From Diplonema papillatum (taxonomy: Eukaryota; Euglenozoa; Diplonemea; Diplonemida; Diplonemidae): DNA of 64,000 bases. The stretch spans positions 62,001 through 126,000 of the forward strand of contig JAPJBO010000018.1 of NCBI GenBank assembly GCA_030068145.1. Reading direction: 5' to 3'. The notes under the pieces were generated by a model. The model was not told the DNA's origin and searched no databases. It was given only the letters and a program-made list of their open reading frames with translations. Below, in pieces: positions 1 through 11,594 of the stretch; positions within the stretch are counted from its first letter, which is position 1, and each line of letters starts with the position of its first letter. The translations under genes and the position numbers were made by a program.

Positions 1-1270
1 GCTTGTACCTGCGTAGTCAGTGCGAGCTGATGGCTTGTGCCTGAGTAGTCAGCGCGAGCTGATGGCTTGTACCTGCGTAGTCAGTGCGAGCTGATGGCTT
101 GTGCCTGAGTAGTCAGCGCGAGCTGATGGCTTGTGCCTGCGTAGTCAGTGCGAGCTGATGGCTTGTGCCTGCGTAGCCAGTGCGAGCTGATGGCTTGTAC
201 CTGCGTAGTCAGTGCGAGCTGATGGCTTGTGCCTGAGTAGTCAGCGCGAGCTGATGGCTTGTACCTGCGTAGTCAGTGCGAGCTGATGGCTTGTGCCTGA
301 GTAGTCAGCGCGAGCTGATGGCTTGTGCCTGCGTAGTCAGTGCGAGCTGATGGCTTGTGCCTGAGTAGTCAGCGCGAGCTGATGGCTTGTACCATGTAGT
401 CAGTGCGAGCTGATGGCTTGTACCTGCGTAGTCAGCGCGAGCTGATGGCTTGTGCCTGCGTAGTCAGCGCGAGCTGATGGCTTGTGCCTGCGTAGTCAGT
501 GCGAGCTGATGGCTTGTACCTGCGTAGTCAGTGCGAGCTGATGGCTTGTGCCTGCGTAGCCAGTGCGAGCTGATGGCTTGTACCTGCGTAGTCAGTGCGA
601 GCTGATGGCTTGTGCCTGAGTAGTCAGCGCGAGCTGATGGCTTGTGCCTGAGTAGTCAGCGCGAGCTGATGGCTTGTGCCTGCGTAGTCAGTGCGAGCTG
701 ATGGCTTGTGCCTGCGTAGCCAGTGCGAGCTGATGGCTTGTGCCTGAGTAGTCAGCGCGAGCTGATGGCTTGTGCCTGCGTAGTCAGTGCGAGCTGATGG
801 CTTGTGCCTGCGTAGCCAGTGCGAGCTGATGGCTTGTACCTGCGTAGTCAGTGCGAGCTGATGGCTTGTGCCTGAGTAGTCAGCGCGAGCTGATGGCTTG
901 TACCTGCGTAGTCAGTGCGAGCTGATGGCTTGTGCCTGAGTAGTCAGCGCGAGCTGATGGCTTGTGCCTGCGTAGTCAGTGCGAGCTGATGGCTTGTGCC
1001 TGCGTAGCCAGTGCGAGCTGATGGCTTGTACCTGCGTAGTCAGTGCGAGCTGATGGCTTGTGCCTGAGTAGTCAGCGCGAGCTGATGGCTTGTACCTGCG
1101 TAGTCAGTGCGAGCTGATGGCTTGTGCCTGAGTAGTCAGCGCGAGCTGATGGCTTGTGCCTGCGTAGTCAGTGCGAGCTGATGGCTTGTGCCTGAGTAGT
1201 CAGCGCGAGCTGATGGCTTGTACCATGTAGTCAGTGCGAGCTGATGGCTTGTACCTGCGTAGTCAGTGCG

Positions 1271-2089
1271 TATAAGTCGATCTTTGAGTGCGTGAGCCCC
1301 TCCGAAGAAAGGTCCATCACACTAGTTCCAAGCTACTTAGCCCGGGTCTCTGGGTCGCGTCCCCCTCCTTCTTTTGGTCGCCTGGTCCTGCGTCTTGTTG
1401 GTCCGTCCGGGCTGGGGGCTTCGCGCTTCCCCTTCGTCTTGCATCACCTCGTCTCCACTCCCTGCCGCACGGGCTCCTACGTTTTGTGCCACCTGCGACG
1501 CGGGTCGCTTTACTGCTTTTCTGCGCGACGGCTGCTCTGTACTCGTTGCCTTATCCGCGATTGCCGCTTCTCGTACCGACCGCGCCTGCCTTTCCTGTTC
1601 TGCCTTTCGCCTCTGTGGTCCGTCGGCCGCCTCAGCTCGGGCGTCCTGCTGTGCTGTCTGGATCTCCTCGTCTTCCTTCTTACGTTGCTTGGCACTCCGT
1701 GCCGCCCGCGTCGCTTGCGGCGCGGGCCTCTTCAGAGCCGGTCGTCCTCGTGCGCGCTGTTCCGCCTTCGTATCCTGGTTCGCGCCCTCTGCCTCCGGCG
1801 CACCTCGTGACACTTCCTTGCCCTGGGCGGTGTTCCTCTTCGAGCTCCTCCCTCCTCGTCCCGCCTGATTCTCCTGTTCCGCTAAGGTGAACCACTTCTG
1901 GGCCCGTCGCCCCCTTTCCTCGTCCGATGGGTACCACTTTTTGAAATCGAATTTTCCTAGTCTCTCCCCGTCTTCCCTGCGCTCTGCTTGTACCTTTCCG
2001 TGTTCTGCCTTCGTGTACTCTCCTGCCGACACCTCGAGCCCTCGCAGCGCTTGCAGGGTATCTCTGCCCAGGATACAGCGCCTCTCCAG
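1271..2089 (-). mobile_element. 5'-truncated retrotransposon copy 1 (819 bp)
   Basis: This is the last 819 bp of the full element at 17111-25377, in the same orientation. It keeps the ORF2 C-terminal tail and the 3' end. The left junction TGCG/TATAAG and right junction CTCCAG/TGCGTAG are the same in all five short copies. A 15-bp satellite stretch (TGCGTAGTCAGTGCG) is present on both sides. The remaining 231-codon frame has no ATG at its start, so it is a pseudogene fragment. Confidence 0.95.
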
Positions 2090-3990
2090 TGCGTAGTCAG
2101 TGCGAGCTGATGGCTTGTGCCTGCGTAGTCAGTGCGAGCTGATGGCTTGTGCCTGCGTAGTCAGCGCGAGCTGATGGCTTGTGCCTGAGTAGTCAGTGCG
2201 AGCTGATGGCTTGTGCCTGAGTAGTCAGCGCGAGCTGATGGCTTGTGCCTGAGTAGTCAGCGCGAGCTGATGGCTTGTACCTGCGTAGTCAGTGCGAGCT
2301 GATGGCTTGTGCCTGCGTAGTCAGCGCGAGCTGATGGCTTGTGCCTGCGTAGTCAGCGCGAGCTGATGGCTTGTGCCTGCGTAGTCAGTGCGAGCTGATG
2401 GCTTGTACCTGCGTAGTCAGTGCGAGCTGATGGCTTGTGCCTGCGTAGCCAGTGCGAGCTGATGGCTTGTACCTGCGTAGTCAGTGCGAGCTGATGGCTT
2501 GTGCCTGAGTAGTCAGCGCGAGCTGATGGCTTGTGCCTGAGTAGTCAGCGCGAGCTGATGGCTTGTGCCTGCGTAGTCAGTGCGAGCTGATGGCTTGTGC
2601 CTGCGTAGCCAGTGCGAGCTGATGGCTTGTGCCTGAGTAGTCAGCGCGAGCTGATGGCTTGTGCCTGCGTAGTCAGTGCGAGCTGATGGCTTGTGCCTGC
2701 GTAGCCAGTGCGAGCTGATGGCTTGTACCTGCGTAGTCAGTGCGAGCTGATGGCTTGTGCCTGAGTAGTCAGCGCGAGCTGATGGCTTGTACCTGCGTAG
2801 TCAGTGCGAGCTGATGGCTTGTGCCTGAGTAGTCAGCGCGAGCTGATGGCTTGTGCCTGCGTAGTCAGTGCGAGCTGATGGCTTGTGCCTGCGTAGCCAG
2901 TGCGAGCTGATGGCTTGTACCTGCGTAGTCAGTGCGAGCTGATGGCTTGTGCCTGAGTAGTCAGCGCGAGCTGATGGCTTGTACCTGCGTAGTCAGTGCG
3001 AGCTGATGGCTTGTGCCTGAGTAGTCAGCGCGAGCTGATGGCTTGTGCCTGCGTAGTCAGTGCGAGCTGATGGCTTGTGCCTGAGTAGTCAGCGCGAGCT
3101 GATGGCTTGTACCATGTAGTCAGTGCGAGCTGATGGCTTGTACCTGCGTAGTCAGCGCGAGCTGATGGCTTGTGCCTGCGTAGTCAGCGCGAGCTGATGG
3201 CTTGTGCCTGCGTAGTCAGTGCGAGCTGATGGCTTGTACCTGCGTAGTCAGTGCGAGCTGATGGCTTGTGCCTGCGTAGCCAGTGCGAGCTGATGGCTTG
3301 TACCTGCGTAGTCAGTGCGAGCTGATGGCTTGTGCCTGAGTAGTCAGCGCGAGCTGATGGCTTGTGCCTGAGTAGTCAGCGCGAGCTGATGGCTTGTGCC
3401 TGCGTAGTCAGTGCGAGCTGATGGCTTGTGCCTGCGTAGCCAGTGCGAGCTGATGGCTTGTGCCTGAGTAGTCAGCGCGAGCTGATGGCTTGTGCCTGCG
3501 TAGTCAGTGCGAGCTGATGGCTTGTGCCTGCGTAGCCAGTGCGAGCTGATGGCTTGTACCTGCGTAGTCAGTGCGAGCTGATGGCTTGTGCCTGAGTAGT
3601 CAGCGCGAGCTGATGGCTTGTACCTGCGTAGTCAGTGCGAGCTGATGGCTTGTGCCTGAGTAGTCAGCGCGAGCTGATGGCTTGTGCCTGCGTAGTCAGT
3701 GCGAGCTGATGGCTTGTGCCTGCGTAGCCAGTGCGAGCTGATGGCTTGTACCTGCGTAGTCAGTGCGAGCTGATGGCTTGTGCCTGAGTAGTCAGCGCGA
3801 GCTGATGGCTTGTACCTGCGTAGTCAGTGCGAGCTGATGGCTTGTGCCTGAGTAGTCAGCGCGAGCTGATGGCTTGTGCCTGCGTAGTCAGTGCGAGCTG
3901 ATGGCTTGTGCCTGAGTAGTCAGCGCGAGCTGATGGCTTGTACCATGTAGTCAGTGCGAGCTGATGGCTTGTACCTGCGTAGTCAGTGCG

Positions 3991-4809
3991 TATAAGTCGA
4001 TCTTTGAGTGCGTGAGCCCCTCCGAAGAAAGGTCCATCACACTAGTTCCAAGCTACTTAGCCCGGGTCTCTGGGTCGCGTCCCCCTCCTTCTTTTGGTCG
4101 CCTGGTCCTGCGTCTTGTTGGTCCGTCCGGGCTGGGGGCTTCGCGCTTCCCCTTCGTCTTGCATCACCTCGTCTCCACTCCCTGCCGCACGGGCTCCTAC
4201 GTTTTGTGCCACCTGCGACGCGGGTCGCTTTACTGCTTTTCTGCGCGACGGCTGCTCTGTACTCGTTGCCTTATCCGCGATTGCCGCTTCTCGTACCGAC
4301 CGCGCCTGCCTTTCCTGTTCTGCCTTTCGCCTCTGTGGTCCGTCGGCCGCCTCAGCTCGGGCGTCCTGCTGTGCTGTCTGGATCTCCTCGTCTTCCTTCT
4401 TACGTTGCTTGGCACTCCGTGCCGCCCGCGTCGCTTGCGGCGCGGGCCTCTTCAGAGCCGGTCGTCCTCGTGCGCGCTGTTCCGCCTTCGTATCCTGGTT
4501 CGCGCCCTCTGCCTCCGGCGCACCTCGTGACACTTCCTTGCCCTGGGCGGTGTTCCTCTTCGAGCTCCTCCCTCCTCGTCCCGCCTGATTCTCCTGTTCC
4601 GCTAAGGTGAACCACTTCTGGGCCCGTCGCCCCCTTTCCTCGTCCGATGGGTACCACTTTTTGAAATCGAATTTTCCTAGTCTCTCCCCGTCTTCCCTGC
4701 GCTCTGCTTGTACCTTTCCGTGTTCTGCCTTCGTGTACTCTCCTGCCGACACCTCGAGCCCTCGCAGCGCTTGCAGGGTATCTCTGCCCAGGATACAGCG
4801 CCTCTCCAG
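3991..4809 (-). mobile_element. 5'-truncated retrotransposon copy 2 (819 bp)
   Basis: Same length, breakpoint and junctions as the copy at 1271-2089, with no difference seen by eye. It sits 2720 bp downstream, consistent with joint amplification of element and satellite. Confidence 0.95.
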
Positions 4810-7800
4810 TGCGTAGTCAGTGCGAGCTGATGGCTTGTGCCTGCGTAGTCAGTGCGAGCTGATGGCTTGTGCCTGCGTAGTCAGCGCGAGCTGATGGCTT
4901 GTGCCTGAGTAGTCAGTGCGAGCTGATGGCTTGTGCCTGCGTAGTCAGTGCGAGCTGATGGCTTGTGCCTGCGTAGTCAGTGCGAGCTGATGGCTTGTAC
5001 CTGCGTAGTCAGTGCGAGCTGATGGCTTGTGCCTGAGTAGTCAGCGCGAGCTGATGGCTTGTGCCTGCGTAGTCAGTGCGAGCTGATGGCTTGTGCCTGA
5101 GTAGTCAGCGCGAGCTGATGGCTTGTACCTGCGTAGTCAGTGCGAGCTGATGGCTTGTACCTGCGTAGTCAGTGCGAGCTGATGGCTTGTGCCTGCGTAG
5201 TCAGTGCGAGCTGATGGCTTGTGCCTGAGTAGTCAGCGCGAGCTGATGGCTTGTACCTGCGTAGTCAGTGCGAGCTGATGGCTTGTGCCTGAGTAGTCAG
5301 CGCGAGCTGATGGCTTGTGCCTGAGTAGTCAGCGCGAGCTGATGGCTTGTACCTGCGTAGTCAGTGCGAGCTGATGGCTTGTGCCTGCGTAGTCAGCGCG
5401 AGCTGATGGCTTGTGCCTGCGTAGTCAGCGCGAGCTGATGGCTTGTGCCTGCGTAGTCAGTGCGAGCTGATGGCTTGTACCTGCGTAGTCAGTGCGAGCT
5501 GATGGCTTGTGCCTGCGTAGCCAGTGCGAGCTGATGGCTTGTACCTGCGTAGTCAGTGCGAGCTGATGGCTTGTGCCTGAGTAGTCAGCGCGAGCTGATG
5601 GCTTGTGCCTGAGTAGTCAGCGCGAGCTGATGGCTTGTGCCTGCGTAGTCAGTGCGAGCTGATGGCTTGTGCCTGCGTAGCCAGTGCGAGCTGATGGCTT
5701 GTGCCTGAGTAGTCAGCGCGAGCTGATGGCTTGTGCCTGCGTAGTCAGTGCGAGCTGATGGCTTGTGCCTGCGTAGCCAGTGCGAGCTGATGGCTTGTAC
5801 CTGCGTAGTCAGTGCGAGCTGATGGCTTGTGCCTGAGTAGTCAGCGCGAGCTGATGGCTTGTACCTGCGTAGTCAGTGCGAGCTGATGGCTTGTGCCTGA
5901 GTAGTCAGCGCGAGCTGATGGCTTGTGCCTGCGTAGTCAGTGCGAGCTGATGGCTTGTGCCTGCGTAGCCAGTGCGAGCTGATGGCTTGTACCTGCGTAG
6001 TCAGTGCGAGCTGATGGCTTGTGCCTGAGTAGTCAGCGCGAGCTGATGGCTTGTGCCTGCGTAGTCAGCGCGAGCTGATGGCTTGTGCCTGCGTAGTCAG
6101 TGCGAGCTGATGGCTTGTGCCTGCGTAGTCAGTGCGAGCTGATGGCTTGTGCCTGCGTAGTCAGCGCGAGCTGATGGCTTGTACCTGCGTAGTCAGTGCG
6201 AGCTGATGGCTTGTGCCTGAGTAGTCAGCGCGAGCTGATGGCTTGTGCCTGCGTAGTCAGCGCGAGCTGATGGCTTGTGCCTGCGTAGTCAGTGCGAGCT
6301 GATGGCTTGTGCCTGCGTAGTCAGTGCGAGCTGATGGCTTGTACCTGCGTAGTCAGTGCGAGCTGATGGCTTGTGCCTGAGTAGTCAGCGCGAGCTGATG
6401 GCTTGTACCTGCGTAGTCAGTGCGAGCTGATGGCTTGTGCCTGAGTAGTCAGCGCGAGCTGATGGCTTGTGCCTGCGTAGTCAGTGCGAGCTGATGGCTT
6501 GTGCCTGCGTAGTCAGTGCGAGCTGATGGCTTGTGCCTGCGTAGTCAGTGCGAGCTGATGGCTTGTGCCTGCGTAGTCAGTGCGAGCTGATGGCTTGTAC
6601 CTGCGTAGTCAGTGCGAGCTGATGGCTTGTGCCTGCGTAGCCAGTGCGAGCTGATGGCTTGTGCCTGAGTAGTCAGCGCGAGCTGATGGCTTGTGCCTGC
6701 GTAGTCAGTGCGAGCTGATGGCTTGTGCCTGCGTAGCCAGTGCGAGCTGATGGCTTGTACCTGCGTAGTCAGTGCGAGCTGATGGCTTGTGCCTGAGTAG
6801 TCAGCGCGAGCTGATGGCTTGTACCTGCGTAGTCAGTGCGAGCTGATGGCTTGTGCCTGAGTAGTCAGCGCGAGCTGATGGCTTGTGCCTGCGTAGTCAG
6901 TGCGAGCTGATGGCTTGTGCCTGCGTAGCCAGTGCGAGCTGATGGCTTGTACCTGCGTAGTCAGTGCGAGCTGATGGCTTGTGCCTGAGTAGTCAGCGCG
7001 AGCTGATGGCTTGTACCTGCGTAGTCAGTGCGAGCTGATGGCTTGTGCCTGAGTAGTCAGCGCGAGCTGATGGCTTGTGCCTGCGTAGTCAGTGCGAGCT
7101 GATGGCTTGTGCCTGAGTAGTCAGCGCGAGCTGATGGCTTGTGCCTGAGTAGTCAGCGCGAGCTGATGGCTTGTACCTGCGTAGTCAGTGCGAGCTGATG
7201 GCTTGTGCCTGCGTAGTCAGCGCGAGCTGATGGCTTGTGCCTGCGTAGTCAGCGCGAGCTGATGGCTTGTACCTGCGTAGTCAGTGCGAGCTGATGGCTT
7301 GTGCCTGCGTAGCCAGTGCGAGCTGATGGCTTGTACCTGCGTAGTCAGTGCGAGCTGATGGCTTGTGCCTGAGTAGTCAGCGCGAGCTGATGGCTTGTGC
7401 CTGAGTAGTCAGCGCGAGCTGATGGCTTGTGCCTGCGTAGTCAGTGCGAGCTGATGGCTTGTGCCTGCGTAGCCAGTGCGAGCTGATGGCTTGTGCCTGA
7501 GTAGTCAGCGCGAGCTGATGGCTTGTGCCTGCGTAGTCAGTGCGAGCTGATGGCTTGTGCCTGCGTAGCCAGTGCGAGCTGATGGCTTGTACCTGCGTAG
7601 TCAGTGCGAGCTGATGGCTTGTGCCTGAGTAGTCAGCGCGAGCTGATGGCTTGTACCTGCGTAGTCAGTGCGAGCTGATGGCTTGTGCCTGAGTAGTCAG
7701 CGCGAGCTGATGGCTTGTGCCTGCGTAGTCAGTGCGAGCTGATGGCTTGTGCCTGCGTAGCCAGTGCGAGCTGATGGCTTGTACCTGCGTAGTCAGTGCG

Positions 7801-8023
7801 AGCTGATGGCTTGTGCCTGAGTAGTCAGCGCGAGCTGATGGCTTGTACCTGCGTAGTCAGTGCGAGCTGATGGCTTGTGCCTGAGTAGTCAGCGCGAGCT
7901 GATGGCTTGTGCCTGCGTAGTCAGTGCGAGCTGATGGCTTGTGCCTGAGTAGTCAGCGCGAGCTGATGGCTTGTACCATGTAGTCAGTGCGAGCTGATGG
8001 CTTGTACCTGCGTAGTCAGTGCG

Positions 8024-8842
8024 TATAAGTCGATCTTTGAGTGCGTGAGCCCCTCCGAAGAAAGGTCCATCACACTAGTTCCAAGCTACTTAGCCCGGGT
8101 CTCTGGGTCGCGTCCCCCTCCTTCTTTTGGTCGCCTGGTCCTGCGTCTTGTTGGTCCGTCCGGGCTGGGGGCTTCGCGCTTCCCCTTCGTCTTGCATCAC
8201 CTCGTCTCCACTCCCTGCCGCACGGGCTCCTACGTTTTGTGCCACCTGCGACGCGGGTCGCTTTACTGCTTTTCTGCGCGACGGCTGCTCTGTACTCGTT
8301 GCCTTATCCGCGATTGCCGCTTCTCGTACCGACCGCGCCTGCCTTTCCTGTTCTGCCTTTCGCCTCTGTGGTCCGTCGGCCGCCTCAGCTCGGGCGTCCT
8401 GCTGTGCTGTCTGGATCTCCTCGTCTTCCTTCTTACGTTGCTTGGCACTCCGTGCCGCCCGCGTCGCTTGCGGCGCGGGCCTCTTCAGAGCCGGTCGTCC
8501 TCGTGCGCGCTGTTCCGCCTTCGTATCCTGGTTCGCGCCCTCTGCCTCCGGCGCACCTCGTGACACTTCCTTGCCCTGGGCGGTGTTCCTCTTCGAGCTC
8601 CTCCCTCCTCGTCCCGCCTGATTCTCCTGTTCCGCTAAGGTGAACCACTTCTGGGCCCGTCGCCCCCTTTCCTCGTCCGATGGGTACCACTTTTTGAAAT
8701 CGAATTTTCCTAGTCTCTCCCCGTCTTCCCTGCGCTCTGCTTGTACCTTTCCGTGTTCTGCCTTCGTGTACTCTCCTGCCGACACCTCGAGCCCTCGCAG
8801 CGCTTGCAGGGTATCTCTGCCCAGGATACAGCGCCTCTCCAG
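8024..8842 (-). mobile_element. 5'-truncated retrotransposon copy 3 (819 bp)
   Basis: Same length, breakpoint and flanking ACCATG monomer as copies 1 and 2. It is separated from copy 2 by 3.2 kb of satellite. Confidence 0.95.
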
Positions 8843-10775
8843 TGCGTAGTCAGTGCGAGCTGATGGCTTGTGCCTGCGTAGTCAGTGCGAGCTGATGGCT
8901 TGTGCCTGCGTAGTCAGCGCGAGCTGATGGCTTGTGCCTGAGTAGTCAGTGCGAGCTGATGGCTTGTGCCTGAGTAGTCAGCGCGAGCTGATGGCTTGTG
9001 CCTGAGTAGTCAGCGCGAGCTGATGGCTTGTACCTGCGTAGTCAGTGCGAGCTGATGGCTTGTGCCTGCGTAGTCAGCGCGAGCTGATGGCTTGTGCCTG
9101 CGTAGTCAGCGCGAGCTGATGGCTTGTGCCTGCGTAGTCAGTGCGAGCTGATGGCTTGTACCTGCGTAGTCAGTGCGAGCTGATGGCTTGTGCCTGCGTA
9201 GCCAGTGCGAGCTGATGGCTTGTACCTGCGTAGTCAGTGCGAGCTGATGGCTTGTGCCTGAGTAGTCAGCGCGAGCTGATGGCTTGTGCCTGAGTAGTCA
9301 GCGCGAGCTGATGGCTTGTGCCTGCGTAGTCAGTGCGAGCTGATGGCTTGTGCCTGCGTAGCCAGTGCGAGCTGATGGCTTGTGCCTGAGTAGTCAGCGC
9401 GAGCTGATGGCTTGTGCCTGAGTAGTCAGCGCGAGCTGATGGCTTGTGCCTGCGTAGTCAGTGCGAGCTGATGGCTTGTGCCTGCGTAGCCAGTGCGAGC
9501 TGATGGCTTGTACCTGCGTAGTCAGTGCGAGCTGATGGCTTGTGCCTGAGTAGTCAGCGCGAGCTGATGGCTTGTACCTGCGTAGTCAGTGCGAGCTGAT
9601 GGCTTGTGCCTGAGTAGTCAGCGCGAGCTGATGGCTTGTGCCTGCGTAGTCAGTGCGAGCTGATGGCTTGTGCCTGCGTAGCCAGTGCGAGCTGATGGCT
9701 TGTACCTGCGTAGTCAGTGCGAGCTGATGGCTTGTGCCTGAGTAGTCAGCGCGAGCTGATGGCTTGTACCTGCGTAGTCAGTGCGAGCTGATGGCTTGTG
9801 CCTGAGTAGTCAGCGCGAGCTGATGGCTTGTGCCTGCGTAGTCAGTGCGAGCTGATGGCTTGTGCCTGAGTAGTCAGCGCGAGCTGATGGCTTGTACCAT
9901 GTAGTCAGTGCGAGCTGATGGCTTGTACCTGCGTAGTCAGCGCGAGCTGATGGCTTGTGCCTGCGTAGTCAGCGCGAGCTGATGGCTTGTGCCTGCGTAG
10001 TCAGTGCGAGCTGATGGCTTGTACCTGCGTAGTCAGTGCGAGCTGATGGCTTGTGCCTGCGTAGCCAGTGCGAGCTGATGGCTTGTACCTGCGTAGTCAG
10101 TGCGAGCTGATGGCTTGTGCCTGAGTAGTCAGCGCGAGCTGATGGCTTGTGCCTGAGTAGTCAGCGCGAGCTGATGGCTTGTGCCTGCGTAGTCAGTGCG
10201 AGCTGATGGCTTGTGCCTGCGTAGCCAGTGCGAGCTGATGGCTTGTGCCTGAGTAGTCAGCGCGAGCTGATGGCTTGTGCCTGCGTAGTCAGTGCGAGCT
10301 GATGGCTTGTGCCTGCGTAGCCAGTGCGAGCTGATGGCTTGTACCTGCGTAGTCAGTGCGAGCTGATGGCTTGTGCCTGAGTAGTCAGCGCGAGCTGATG
10401 GCTTGTACCTGCGTAGTCAGTGCGAGCTGATGGCTTGTGCCTGAGTAGTCAGCGCGAGCTGATGGCTTGTGCCTGCGTAGTCAGTGCGAGCTGATGGCTT
10501 GTGCCTGCGTAGCCAGTGCGAGCTGATGGCTTGTACCTGCGTAGTCAGTGCGAGCTGATGGCTTGTGCCTGAGTAGTCAGCGCGAGCTGATGGCTTGTAC
10601 CTGCGTAGTCAGTGCGAGCTGATGGCTTGTGCCTGAGTAGTCAGCGCGAGCTGATGGCTTGTGCCTGCGTAGTCAGTGCGAGCTGATGGCTTGTGCCTGA
10701 GTAGTCAGCGCGAGCTGATGGCTTGTACCATGTAGTCAGTGCGAGCTGATGGCTTGTACCTGCGTAGTCAGTGCG

Positions 10776-11594
10776 TATAAGTCGATCTTTGAGTGCGTGA
10801 GCCCCTCCGAAGAAAGGTCCATCACACTAGTTCCAAGCTACTTAGCCCGGGTCTCTGGGTCGCGTCCCCCTCCTTCTTTTGGTCGCCTGGTCCTGCGTCT
10901 TGTTGGTCCGTCCGGGCTGGGGGCTTCGCGCTTCCCCTTCGTCTTGCATCACCTCGTCTCCACTCCCTGCCGCACGGGCTCCTACGTTTTGTGCCACCTG
11001 CGACGCGGGTCGCTTTACTGCTTTTCTGCGCGACGGCTGCTCTGTACTCGTTGCCTTATCCGCGATTGCCGCTTCTCGTACCGACCGCGCCTGCCTTTCC
11101 TGTTCTGCCTTTCGCCTCTGTGGTCCGTCGGCCGCCTCAGCTCGGGCGTCCTGCTGTGCTGTCTGGATCTCCTCGTCTTCCTTCTTACGTTGCTTGGCAC
11201 TCCGTGCCGCCCGCGTCGCTTGCGGCGCGGGCCTCTTCAGAGCCGGTCGTCCTCGTGCGCGCTGTTCCGCCTTCGTATCCTGGTTCGCGCCCTCTGCCTC
11301 CGGCGCACCTCGTGACACTTCCTTGCCCTGGGCGGTGTTCCTCTTCGAGCTCCTCCCTCCTCGTCCCGCCTGATTCTCCTGTTCCGCTAAGGTGAACCAC
11401 TTCTGGGCCCGTCGCCCCCTTTCCTCGTCCGATGGGTACCACTTTTTGAAATCGAATTTTCCTAGTCTCTCCCCGTCTTCCCTGCGCTCTGCTTGTACCT
11501 TTCCGTGTTCTGCCTTCGTGTACTCTCCTGCCGACACCTCGAGCCCTCGCAGCGCTTGCAGGGTATCTCTGCCCAGGATACAGCGCCTCTCCAG
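10776..11594 (-). mobile_element. 5'-truncated retrotransposon copy 4 (819 bp)
   Basis: Same length, breakpoint and flanks as the other short copies. Its spacing from copy 3 (2752 bp) is exactly one monomer more than the copy 1 to copy 2 spacing. Confidence 0.95.

Noticed and set aside
1337..2032. 231-codon minus frame repeated in each short element copy
   Set aside because: It begins at a non-ATG codon and is only the C-terminal tail of retrotransposon ORF2 cut by truncation.
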